From: JAOUEA01 sp963825685
GTDB lineage: Bacteria > Actinomycetota > UBA4738 > HRBIN12
Direction of reading: 5' to 3'
Length of the DNA stretch: 64,000 bases
Assembly (NCBI GenBank): GCA_963825685.1
Contig: CAWGUD010000041.1
Span: forward strand, 31,622-95,621
A program made the translations under genes and the position numbers. Below, piece by piece: positions 26,727 through 35,446 of the stretch (position 1 is its first letter; every line of letters begins with the position of its first letter). Below the pieces are notes generated by a model. The model made no database searches, was not told where the DNA came from, and was given only the letters and a program-made list of their open reading frames with translations.

Positions 26727-27383
26727 ATGGCGGACGCGAAGGCGACGACCCGCGAGCAGCGCGGCCTGCGGATCGTCCTGGGCCTCGCGGCCGCCGTCCT
26801 CGTCGTCCTCGCGTGGCGACTCCCCGTGTGGGAAGCCCGCCTGACCGCGCCCCAGTACCCGCAGGGGCTCTCGCTCACCGCGAGCGCGACCGGCGTCACC
26901 GGCGACATCGACGAGGTGAACGAGCTCAACCACTACGTCGGGATGCAGGCCTTCGAGACCTCGGACGCGCCCGAGATGGCCTTGTGGACGCCGACGATCG
27001 TGCTCGCCCTGATCGCCGTGGCCCTGGCCGTCGCGCTCCCCCGTCACCTCGTCGGGCGCCTGGCGAAGATCGCCCTGTGGGCGATCCCGATCGGCGCGCT
27101 GCTCGACGTGCAGTACCGGCTGTACCAGTACGGCCACGGGGTCCAGCACGACGCGCCGATCCGCCTGGAGCCGTTCACCCCGCTCGTCGTCGGCCCGACG
27201 AAGGTGCTGAACTTCACGACCTGGGCCTATCCGGGCCTCGCGATCTGGTGCCTGTTCGGGGCGGCGTTCCTGGTGACGTTCGCACCGGGGCTCGTGCGCC
27301 GCGCGCGCGACCGCTGGCAGCACCGGCCGGTGTACGTCTCCGACGACGAGTTCGAGGCGCTCGAGCGAGCCGGCCGGGTATGA
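26727..27383 (+). CDS. Nos-cluster membrane protein (NosB-like)
   Basis: A 218-residue integral membrane protein with an N-terminal helix near residues 15-31, a long extracytoplasmic loop with PQYPQGLSL and NELNHYVGMQAFE, then helices near 87-104, 108-124 and 165-185. The ELNHYVGM loop motif, with its conserved His, is characteristic of membrane proteins found in nos and related copper/cytochrome clusters. A role in electron delivery or NosZ maturation is likely but unproven. Its stop overlaps the nosD start (ATGA), so translation is coupled. The frame is intact. Confidence 0.7.
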   Translation: MADAKATTREQRGLRIVLGLAAAVLVVLAWRLPVWEARLTAPQYPQGLSLTASATGVTGDIDEVNELNHYVGMQAFETSDAPEMALWTPTIVLALIAVALAVALPRHLVGRLAKIALWAIPIGALLDVQYRLYQYGHGVQHDAPIRLEPFTPLVVGPTKVLNFTTWAYPGLAIWCLFGAAFLVTFAPGLVRRARDRWQHRPVYVSDDEFEALERAGRV

Positions 27384-28904
27384 GGCTCGCGCGGGCGCTC
27401 GCGGCGTCGCTCGTGGTGCTCGCGGCGACGACCTCCCCCGCGTCCGCGCAGGAGACGGATCACTCGGGTCACGACGAGGACGCGCACGTCACCACACCCG
27501 ACGGCATGGTCTCGATGCCCGCCGAGCACCTGCAGGTGATGATCGAGGAGACCCCGCCCGGCGGCACGCTGATCGTGCCGGAGGCCGTCTACGTCGGCGC
27601 GGTCACGATCGATGAACCCGTGACCCTCGAAGGTGAAGGGACATCCCGTGATCGACGGGAACCTCGAGGGCTCGGTCGTGACGATCACCGCGCCCGACGT
27701 GACGATCCGGGGACTGACGCTGCGGCGCTCGGCGATCGGACCGTTCGACTCCCCGTCGGGCCTCATGCTCGAGCAGGCGGACCGGGCCACGATCGAGGAC
27801 GTCACGATCGAGCAGAGCTACATCGGCATCACCGTCCGGCTCTCCGATGGCGTCACGATCGACCGCGTCTCGATCCGCGGTCAGGGCGTGATCACCGGCG
27901 AGGAACACGTCGTCGAGACCGACGACGAAGACGAGCACCGACAGCACGCCGCCGCCGACCAGGGCACGCAGATGCACACCGACGCGCAGGTCCGAGGTGA
28001 CGGCATCTGGCTCTGGAACGCGACCGGCGCGATCGTCCGCGACACGACGATCGACGAGGCACGCGACGGCATCTACGTCTCCTACGGCGCCGGCAACCTC
28101 CTCGAACGCGTCCGCATCAGCGACAGCCGGTACGCGGTGCACGACATGTACGCCGAGGACCTCACGGTCCGTGCCAGCGTGCTCGAGGGGAACCTCTCGG
28201 GGCTCGTGCTGATGTACGGCGGTCCGGTGCACGTGACGGACACCACGATCATGGAATCCGGGAGCCCGTCGACCGGCTTCGGCGTGCTCGTCAAGGACGT
28301 CGGCGGCGTGACGGTCCAGGGCAACGTCGTCGCCGACAATCGCGTCGGCGTCCAGGTCGACGACGCCGGTCGCACCGGCGGCGAGCCGACGCTCGTGCTC
28401 GGCAACACGATCGCGATGAACCAGATCGGGCTGCTGCTGATGCCGTCGGCCGACACCGTGGTCGCCGGCAACGGGTTCATCGAGAACTCCACGCAGGTGA
28501 CGATGGGCGGACAGGGCGGCACGCAGGCGATCTGGAGCCGCGACGGGGTCGGCAACTACTGGAGCGACTACGGCGGGTTCGACGCCGAGGGCGACGGAAC
28601 GGGCGATCTGGCCTACGTCGAGAGCGGACGGATGAGCGAGCTCCTGGCGTCCGAACCCCTGCTGCTGGCGCTCGCGTCGGGTCCCGCGTTCAGGCTGCTC
28701 TCGTCGGTGGAGAGCAAGTGGTCCCCGTCGGAGCCCCTCGTGCGTGACGATGCCCCGCTCGTCGCCGCACCCGGCCCGGCGCTGCGGGGCGACGGCCGCG
28801 GCGCGCCCGTGCCTCTCTGGCTGCCGGGACTCGCCCTCACCCTCGGATGCGGCTGGCTGCTGCTGCGCGCGCGCAGGCCGCGACGGGCGGTGTGGGTCCG
28901 ATGA
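27380..28904 (+). CDS. nosD: NosD copper-maturation factor (one frameshift)
   Basis: NosD is the exported beta-helix subunit of the NosDFY complex that matures the NosZ copper site. A signal peptide (MRLARALAASLVVLAATTSPASA) is followed by a His-rich stretch and right-handed beta-helix (CASH) repeats such as ATGAIVRDTTIDEARDGIYV and GFGVLVKDVGGVTVQGN; NYWSDYGGFD is a family hallmark near residue 400. A C-terminal hydrophobic helix (LWLPGLALTLGCGWLLLRA) may anchor it. The frame changes near 27637. Start and stop each overlap the neighbouring genes by ATGA. Confidence 0.9.
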
Positions 28905-29600
28905 CCGCCCCCTTCCTCGAGGTCGCGGGTCTCACCAAGGTCTACCGCGGCGGGTGGGGTCTGCACGACGTCTCCCTCTCGCTGCCCGCCGGCGTGATCG
29001 CCGCGCTCGGCGGCCCCAACGGCAGCGGGAAGTCCACGCTGCTGCGCTGCCTCGCCGGGCTCGCCCGGCACGAGGGCGAGGCGCGGTTGCTCGGAGAGCG
29101 GCTCGGGTCCGAACCGGCCGTGCGCGAGCGGGTGGGGTTCCTCGCACAGACCGTCGACCCTTCCCGAGCAGGCCACGATCGGCGAGGTGATCGACCTCTT
29201 CGCGCGCCTGCGCGACGCGGACCCGCGACGGATCCCGCTGCCGCCCGGATTCGTCCGGCCCGACGACGATCTGATCGGCGAGCTCTCGGGTGGCCAGCGG
29301 CACCGCGTGGCGCTCGCGGTCGCGCTGCTCGGTTCGCCGGTGCTGCTGTTGCTCGACGAGCCGGTCGCGAACCTCGACGAGGAGGGCCGCGAGGCCTTCT
29401 GGGACGTGCTCGGCACGCTGCGCGACCGCGACGGCGTGACCGCGATCGTGTCGAGCCCCTCGCCGTCGGAGCTGCGTGACGTCGCCGACGTCGGGCTCTA
29501 CCTCGACGACGGCCGCCTCGTGCGCGAGGAAGACTTCAGCGGCCGGAGCGCGACGATCGTGCATCCCTTCGGCCGCGACGACGCGGAGGCGTGCTCGTGA
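28901..29600 (+). CDS. nosF: NosF ABC-type ATPase (one frameshift)
   Basis: A ~232-residue ABC nucleotide-binding subunit. Walker A is GGPNGSGKST near residue 40, the signature is ELSGGQRHRVAL, and Walker B is VLLLLDEPVANLDEEG. It powers NosDFY, which hands copper to NosZ. The frame shifts near 29160, between FLAQTVD and ATIGEVIDLF. The start overlaps the nosD stop and the end overlaps the nosY start, as expected for a coupled operon. Confidence 0.9.
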
Positions 29601-30427
29601 GCGCCCGGCCCGTCTCCGTGATCGCGGCATGGGAGTACCGGACCGCCGTGCGTGCGAAGTGGGTGCTCACGATGGCCGTCGTGTTCGGCCTGCTCTGCGT
29701 GATGGTCACGCTGCTCGCGTTCCGCACGGTCCGCGAGCTGGGGCTCTCGGGCATCGGCCCCGCCTCGGCGACGCTCGTGAACCTCGGGGTGCTGCTGCCG
29801 TCGCTGATGGGGCTGTTGCTCGGCGCCGGCTCGCTCGTGGGCGCGCGTGAGCAGGGCATGCTCGCGATGGTGTGCGCCCAACCGCTCCGCCGCTCCCAGG
29901 TGGCGACGGGCGCGTTCCTCGGGCTCACCGCGTCGCTCTGCACGACGCTCGGCATCGGGTTCGGGGTCGCGATGCTGATCATCGCCGGCGTCGCCACGAC
30001 GAGCGACGTGCCGGCCCTCGTGACGCTGATCGTCGCGACGCTCGGCGTCGGGGCGGCGAGCGTGGCGATCGGCGTGGCGATCAGCTCCCTCGTCTCGAGC
30101 CGCGTGCAGGCGGTCTCGATCGCGGTCGGCCTGTGGATCGTGCTCTCGCTCGGCGTCGACCTCGCGCTCGCCGCCCTCGCGCCGAGCGTGCACCTCGGCC
30201 CCACCGGGCTGCTCGTCGCGATCCTCGCGAACCCCTTGGAGGCAGGACGCATCCTCGCGCTGCTCGGCACGAACCTCGAGGGCACCGCCCTCGGGCCGTT
30301 CGGCGCGTACCTGATCAGCACGTTCGGCCGATGGGGGACGATCGCCGTGCTCGTCGGGGACCTGGTGGCATGGACGCTGGTGCCGCTCGGCGTGGCACGA
30401 TGGGCACTGCCACGCAAGGACCTGTGA
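29591..30427 (+). CDS. nosY: NosY ABC-type permease
   Basis: A 278-residue membrane protein with six predicted helices and the ABC-2 permease pattern, including VSVIAAWEYRTAVRAKWVL at the N-terminus and the GAREQGMLAMVCAQPLRRSQ cytoplasmic coupling loop typical of NosY. It is the transmembrane dimer of NosDFY. The start is GTG 29591 overlapping nosF by ten nt, with GTG 29597 as an alternative. The frame is intact. Confidence 0.9.
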   Translation: MLVSARPVSVIAAWEYRTAVRAKWVLTMAVVFGLLCVMVTLLAFRTVRELGLSGIGPASATLVNLGVLLPSLMGLLLGAGSLVGAREQGMLAMVCAQPLRRSQVATGAFLGLTASLCTTLGIGFGVAMLIIAGVATTSDVPALVTLIVATLGVGAASVAIGVAISSLVSSRVQAVSIAVGLWIVLSLGVDLALAALAPSVHLGPTGLLVAILANPLEAGRILALLGTNLEGTALGPFGAYLISTFGRWGTIAVLVGDLVAWTLVPLGVARWALPRKDL

Positions 30428-30452
30428 CCTCGACCGCCCGGAGGAGCGCCCG

Positions 30453-30896
30453 ATGCGACTCGCCCGCGAGAGCCGGTACGCGATCGAAGCCCTGGTCGTG
30501 CTCGCCGACGCGCCGCCCGGCGAGATGATGGAGGCCCGCGAGATCGCGGCGCTCGCGCACCTGCCGGCGGCCTTCCTGTCGAAGATCCTGAGGCTCCTCG
30601 CGATCGGTGGCGTGCTCCGGTCGCAGCGGGGCAAGGGGTACGAGCTCGCTCGGCCGCCGGAGCGGATCGCGCTCGGGGACGTGCTGCGCGCCGTCGAGGG
30701 CGACGAGGTGATCTGGGAGACGTGCATCTTCTGGCGCGAGGAGTGCGACACGGAGCACCCGTGCCCGTTGCACTTCCGGTGGACCGAGCTGAAGCCCGGC
30801 ATCCAGGACGCGATGGGGTCCGTGACGCTCGCCGACATCGCCCGGCACGGCTTCGAGCCCGACGCGAGGGTCGGCGAACACCGCGACGGTCGCTGA
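30453..30896 (+). CDS. Rrf2-family regulator, NsrR-like
   Basis: A 147-residue winged-helix repressor of the Rrf2/NsrR/IscR family. The N-terminus RESRYAIEALVVLADAP and the recognition segment LPAAFLSKILRLLAIGGVLRSQRGKGYEL are typical. Three cysteines near residue 90 are spaced C-x6-C-x5-C (CIFWREEC...C), matching the iron-sulfur cluster region of NO- or redox-sensing members. It begins 25 bp after nosY, so it probably controls the nos operon in response to NO or oxygen. It is truncated in no visible way and the frame is intact. NsrR function is inferred. Confidence 0.85.
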   Translation: MRLARESRYAIEALVVLADAPPGEMMEAREIAALAHLPAAFLSKILRLLAIGGVLRSQRGKGYELARPPERIALGDVLRAVEGDEVIWETCIFWREECDTEHPCPLHFRWTELKPGIQDAMGSVTLADIARHGFEPDARVGEHRDGR

Positions 30897-30973
30897 CCAC
30901 GGCCGTGTGGGAAGGTGCGAGCACCACCCCGGTGTTGGACGCTGTCGAGACCGGACACGAGGAGACGAACACG

Positions 30974-31366
30974 ATGCTGAACGATGCCGACCGAGCGATG
31001 CTCGACGCACCGAACTTCGCGAGCCTCGCCACGACGATGCCCGACGGCTCGCCGCAGGCGTCCGTCGTCTGGATCGACCGAGACGACGACTCGATCCTGG
31101 TGAACACGGCCGAGGGACGCACGAAGACCGAGAACATGCGCCGCGACCCGCGTGTCGCGATCTGCCTGTTCGACCGGAACGACCCGTACCGCCAGCTGAT
31201 GGTGCGCGGTCACGTCACCGGCTACGAACACGACGGCGCCGACGCGCACATCGACTTCCTCGCGAAGAAGTACACGGGCGCCGACGTCTACGGGGACCAT
31301 CGTCCCGACCAGCAGCGGGTGATCGTGCGCATCGAGGTCGACGGCGTCGCCCGCATGGGGTACTAA
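30974..31366 (+). CDS. PPOX-class F420/FMN-dependent protein
   Basis: A 130-residue split-barrel protein of the PPOX/F420-dependent type: FASLATTMPDGSPQASVVWIDR, ILVNTAEGRTKTENMRRDPRVAI and a C-terminal RVIVRIEVDGVARMGY, the standard pattern for actinobacterial F420-dependent reductases. GAGGAGACGAACACG precedes the ATG; this 16-nt start context is identical to that of the YCII gene at 13302. It is convergent with the decayed deaminase gene, with only nine bp between stop codons. The frame is intact. Confidence 0.88.
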   Translation: MLNDADRAMLDAPNFASLATTMPDGSPQASVVWIDRDDDSILVNTAEGRTKTENMRRDPRVAICLFDRNDPYRQLMVRGHVTGYEHDGADAHIDFLAKKYTGADVYGDHRPDQQRVIVRIEVDGVARMGY

Positions 31367-31375
31367 GTCTTCAGA

Positions 31376-32307
31376 CTACTTGAGAAGATGCCGATCGATC
31401 TCGCGGAGGAGGTCGAACTTCGCGACGGCCGGAAGCTGCTCGTCACGGCATCGGCGAACGCTGCACCTATCGAGCGAAGCCATTCGCGAGGACGCGTACT
31501 CCATGCCACTCTCGTGTAGCGGATCGTCCATGTTCACCGACACCAGCATGCCTTCCTGATACATCGCGCGCAACGGATGTATCTGGAGTCCTTGTCGATC
31601 AGCTCGGACGACGGACACGGTGAACGCGTCTCGTTCCTCTCAGCTCGCGGATCGTGTCGAGGTCGTCATCGCCGAGAGTCCGTGGTCGATGCGCTTCGGC
31701 ACCATCGACAGCGCGATCCGAAGGTCGTCGGCGATCGCTCGTCGTGGCTCGCGAGCATCGGAGCCGATGTGCTTGGGACCGGCGTCCTCGGCGCAGTCGC
31801 TGAGTCGCCCGCGAGCTTCGTCGACATCGGTCCCGGGCGATGCTCGTGGTGCCGCGGCGACGCTCCTCGCCATCGTGGCGTCGATCGGCGCCCGATCGTA
31901 CGCGAACCGGTCGCAAGTCACGATCAGCACCCCGACCAGCTGAAGTCGGGGCGAGCGTCCGAGTCCATCACGGCGGATGGTCGCGCGTTGTGCGGCGTGC
32001 TGGCGGCGGTCGCGGAGCCGTGCCCGTCACCGTCGAGGATCGATCGTACGCGAGTCGGTACCAGTCATCCGAGGGTTCGCGAGCGACGCGTCTGCCCCTG
32101 CCGGCAATCGTCGAGGTAGTCGTTCAGGCTCTCGTAGTCGACGAGCTGCGCCGCGGCGCTCGTCGCAGGATGGTCGCCGTCCGCAATCGACGATCGCCTT
32201 GCCTGCGAGCTACGTTCACGGTCGAGGACGAAGCGCCCTCGGCATGCAGTACAGCTCGAGCTCGGGATCCGGCAACGAGATCCGGCAGCGAATCGCGTCT
32301 GCATCAT
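31376..32307 (-). pseudogene. Decayed adenosine deaminase (amidohydrolase) pseudogene
   Basis: Read on the minus strand across several frames, this segment reconstructs an adenosine deaminase: DPELELYC...ALRPR (cf. ELHCHLEGALRP), VARRQG, LNDYLDDC, RLAYD, SDCAEDAGPKHIGSDAREP (cf. LKHTGSHAGEP), IADDLRIALSMVPKRIDHG, then IHPLRAMYQEGMLVSVNMDDPL and LLREIDRHLLK. At least five frame changes occur in 0.9 kb. Unlike other broken genes here, catalytic positions are substituted: the first HxH histidine reads Tyr and the HAGE motif reads DARE. It is also less GC-rich than its neighbours. This suggests true decay, with sequencing errors possibly adding to it. It would not be functional. Confidence 0.65.
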
Positions 32308-32330
32308 GCCCCGACGCGAGCTCGCGGCAC

Positions 32331-33589
32331 CTACGGATCCTGTATTGTCGCATCCGCGTCGGACGATGAACGCTCCGACCGATCCGGCAGGTCAACCGAC
32401 GCACATGGCGTGCGATCGCTCACCGTCGCGCCGAGTCGCTCCCCCGCGGCTTCCAGGGTCTCGACGCGCTTGCAGAACGCGAACCGCAGCAGGTGCGCCC
32501 CGTCGGCGGGGTCGGAGACGAACGACGAGCCGGGCACGGTCGCCACGCCGACGTGCTCCACGAGATGGCGAGCGGTCGCGACGTCGTCACCGAGGCCGAG
32601 GTGGGAGCAGTCGGCCATCACGTAGTAGGCGCCCTCGGGCGGCGACGCCACCTCGAAGCCGCTCTCGGCGAGCACCCGAAGCATCACGTCACGCCGTTCC
32701 GCGTAGTCGGCGCGCATCCGCTCGAAGTAGCTCGGCGGCAGCTGCAGGGCGGTGATGCCCGCGACCTGCAGCGGGGCCGCCGCCGCCACGGTGAGGAAGT
32801 CGTGCACGGGCCGGATGCCCGCCATCAACGGCGCGGACGCGATCGCCCACCCCACGCGCCACCCCGTGACCGAGTACGTCTTCGAGAGCGCGCTGATCGT
32901 GATCGTGCGCTCCGCCATGCCGGGGAGCGTCGCGATCGGCACGTGCTCGGCGTCGTCGTACGTGATGTGCTCGTAGATCTCGTCGGTGATCGCGATCGCG
33001 TCGTGCTCGACGCAGAGCTCGGCGATCGCGGCGAGCTCCTCACGCGTGAACACCTTGCCGGTCGGGTTGTTCGGCGTGTTGATCACGATCGCGCGGGTGC
33101 GCGGTCCGAACGCGGCGCGCAGCTCGGCCTCGTCGAACGTCCAGTCGGGCGGGCGCAGCGACACGAGCCTCGGCACCGCGCCGGCGATGATCGAGTCGGG
33201 CCCGTAGTTCTCGTAGAACGGCTCGAACACGACGACCTCGTCGCCGGGGTCGAGCACGCCGAGCATCGACGCGATCATCGCCTCGGTCGATCCGCACGTG
33301 ACGCAGATCTCGGTCTCGGGGTCGACCGTCATGCCGTGGTCGCGCAGCGTACGCGGCCGCGATCGCCTCGCGGAAGCGCCGGCACGCCCCACGTGATCGG
33401 GTACTGGTTGTGGTCCTCGGCGATCGCACGCGCGGCGGCGTCCTTCAGCTCCTGTGGCGCCGGGAAGTCGGGGAACCCCTGCCCGAGGTTGATCGCGCCG
33501 TGCTGGTTCGCCAGCCGCGTCATGTCGCGGATCACCGACTCCGTGAACGACGACGCCTTCGCCGACGCGTGCAGCCTCGAGTCGTTCAT
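32331..33589 (-). CDS. PLP-dependent aminotransferase, kynurenine-aminotransferase-like (frameshifted)
   Basis: A class I/II fold-type I aminotransferase of ~419 aa. It has NLGQGFPDFPAPQELKDAA near residue 30, GSTEAMIASMLGVLDPGDEV, NTPNNPTGKVFTREEL near residue 170, ITDEIYEHITYDD and the PLP-lysine segment SALSKTYSVTGWRVGW. These match the KAT/CCBL and methionine-aminotransferase group. Frame changes are near 33375 and 33350. The start ATG 33589 has a TAGGCT box eight nt upstream. The apparent C-terminal tail beyond AGERLGA may be artefactual. It lies near tryptophan 2,3-dioxygenase, so transamination of kynurenine is plausible. Confidence 0.85.
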
Positions 33590-33597
33590 GAGCGAGC

Positions 33598-33607
33598 AGC
33601 CTATCCT
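33598..33607. promoter_or_regulatory. Overlapping divergent -10 elements
   Basis: AGCCTATCCT contains TATCCT reading toward the gene at 33638 and TAGGCT reading toward the aminotransferase at 33589, the two hexamers sharing their TA. The leftward message would be leaderless (8 nt gap), while the rightward one has a ~30-nt leader with GGCAGGAGGG. Confidence 0.55.
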
Positions 33608-33637
33608 CGGGGCAGTCGACCGGCAGGAGGGATCGCG

Positions 33638-34126
33638 ATGACCGGGAAGGCAGCGTTCACCGACGAGGAGTGGGAGCGGGTGCGGCGAGCCCCCACCGTG
33701 GCCGGCATGGCGATCTCGCTCGCCGATCCGGGCGGCCCGATCGAGCTCTCGAAGGAGACGATGGCGACCCTCCGCGGCATCGGCGCACCGCCCACCCAGG
33801 ACGAGCTGCTGATCACCGTCTCGCAGGAGGTCATGGCGATGGGCCAGCAGCGCGAGAACCCGATGAAGGGCTTCACGGTCGCCGACAAGAGCCAGGTCGG
33901 GGCATCGGTGCTGCAGGAGCTCCGCGAGGCGCAGGACCTCGTGGAGGCCAAGGCCACCCCCGAGGAGGCGTCGGCGTTCGCGCGCTGGATGGTCGAGGTC
34001 GCGCAGGACGCCGCGAACGCCGCGAAGGAAGGCGGCTTCATGGGCTTCGGCGCCGAGCAGGTGAGCAAGGGTGAGCAGGACATGCTCGACCAGCTCCGCA
34101 CCACCCTCGGCGTCACCGAGGGCTGA
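33638..34126 (+). CDS. Conserved-looking protein of unknown function
   Basis: A 162-residue, predominantly alpha-helical, acidic protein without signal peptide or membrane helix. It begins MTGKAAFTDEEWERVRRAPTVAG and contains ELLITVSQEVMAMG and FARWMVEVAQDAANAAKEGGFMGFG; the last segment resembles small helical proteins found widely in actinobacteria and myxobacteria but without a known role. A strong AGGAGG site precedes the ATG. The frame is intact. It is divergent from the aminotransferase gene. Confidence 0.75.
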   Translation: MTGKAAFTDEEWERVRRAPTVAGMAISLADPGGPIELSKETMATLRGIGAPPTQDELLITVSQEVMAMGQQRENPMKGFTVADKSQVGASVLQELREAQDLVEAKATPEEASAFARWMVEVAQDAANAAKEGGFMGFGAEQVSKGEQDMLDQLRTTLGVTEG

Positions 34127-34145
34127 CCACCGCCCGGAGGCGAGG

Positions 34146-34164
34146 CGTTCCGCCACGAGGAACG
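34146..34164 (+). terminator. Weak hairpin after the 33638 gene
   Basis: CGTTCC-gccacga-GGAACG is a 6-bp stem 19 nt after the stop of the preceding gene. There is no T tract. Beyond it, up to 34304, nothing else recognisable was found. Confidence 0.3.
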
Positions 34165-34304
34165 AGAGCCGGAATCGGGTCAGGGTCAGCCGGGTCCCTC
34201 GACCTCCCGTGACTCGCGATCGGATGCGTCCCGCCCACCTCGGCGTGCCTGGCCAAGGTAGCGATCCATCACAGCGCCCCGCCTGGCGAGCATCGATCGG
34301 TCGG

Positions 34305-34493
34305 TCAGCTCGTCGACTCGAGCAGCGCCAGGACAGTTGCGTACTGCCTCATGTAGGCCATGAGGAGTTCTCGTTCCGCGATCTCATGCGTCTTCGCGGC
34401 GTCCGTGTTGGCATAGCCTCTGGAGTACTCGCGGAGGGCGCGGTCAACGACGTCTCGGATCCTCGCCAACCGCTCGTCGTTGGTCGGTCCCAT
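34305..34493 (-). CDS. Small helical protein of unknown function
   Basis: A 62-residue protein, MGPTNDERLARIRDVVDRA..., predicted fully helical and rich in charged residues, ending LLMAYMRQYATVLALLESTS. It resembles no named family. It is supported as a real gene by a TACCCT box exactly seven nt before its ATG (34506-34501), the leaderless layout seen for many genes in this window. It lies just downstream of kynA on the same strand but has its own promoter. Confidence 0.5.
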   Translation of the reverse strand: MGPTNDERLARIRDVVDRALREYSRGYANTDAAKTHEIAERELLMAYMRQYATVLALLESTS

Positions 34494-34573
34494 CAGCCGT
34501 AGGGTACTGGCGCCTTCTCGACGGGAAGGCCTGGGCCTGAGCGCTCGACCCTCGGCGGACGTCGGCGTGGAAC

Positions 34574-35384
34574 TCACAGGCGGCTCCGCAGGCCCCACAG
34601 CTCGGGGAAGCAGCGCTTGTCGAGGGTCGAGCGCAGGTAGCCCACGCCGCTCGACCCGCCGGTGCCGCGCTTGGCGCCGATCTCGCGTTCCACCATCAGC
34701 ACGTGCAGGTAGCGCCACTGCGCGAGCGCCTCGTCGTGGTCGAGGAGGCCCTCGCTCACGGCGAACACCTCGCCCTGCTCGCGCGCCATCGCGACGAGCG
34801 ACGTCGCGCGCGCCCTCGGCGTCGTCGTCGGGCATCGGATAGCCGTGCGTGCGCATCATGGTCAGGAACCCGTCCCAGAGCGTGGGCTCGGCGAGTCGCC
34901 GCGCGAGGCGTTCTCGCTCCTCGGACTCCGCGGCGAGGTCGTCGAGGAACCGCTCGTCCTTCAGGCCGCTCACGAACTCGAGCTCGCGGAACTGCGCGGA
35001 CTGGAAGCCGCTCGCGGGCGTGAGCACCGCCCGGAACTCGAGGAAGTCCTGCGGGGTCATCGTCTGCAGCACCTGGATGTGCTCGATCAGCACGCGCTCG
35101 ATCGCCTGCACCCGCACGAGCAGGTGACGCGCGCGCTCGGGGCGGTCGGCGACCATCGCGTCGCGCGCGGCTTCCAGCTCGAAGAGCACCTGCTTGAACC
35201 AGAGCTCGTAGGCCTGGTGCACGACGATGAAGAGCAGCTCGTCGTGGACCGGCGGATCCGACCGCAGCTGCTGCAGCGAGAGCAGCTCGGGGATCTTCAG
35301 GTACGAGCCGTACGTGAGCAGTCCCTGCTCGGCCTGCTCGGTGAGGCGCCCGAACCGTCGCTCCTGCCGCTCCCCCTCGGTCAT
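34574..35384 (-). CDS. kynA: Tryptophan 2,3-dioxygenase (one frameshift)
   Basis: A ~270-residue heme dioxygenase opening the indole ring of L-tryptophan to N-formylkynurenine. Clear family blocks are TYGSYLKIPELLSLQ, HDELLFIVVHQAYELWFKQ near residue 48, TMTPQDFLEFR, ASGFQSAQFRELEF, and the C-terminal heme-binding region QWRYLHVLMVEREIGAKRGT-GGSSGVGYL. The frame changes near 34815. A TACCGT box six nt before the ATG indicates a leaderless start. Kynurenine formamidase and kynureninase are not in the window; the aminotransferase at 32.3-33.6 kb may use its product. Confidence 0.93.
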
Positions 35385-35446
35385 GGCGGCACGGTAGGCA
35401 GGCGACGCACCTCGGTCAAACCACCCGGGCGTGTGAGGATGGGCGC

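Noticed and set aside
31577..32625. Plus-strand open frames in the 31.6-32.6 kb region
   Set aside because: They lie opposite the decayed deaminase and aminotransferase and have no recognisable protein features.
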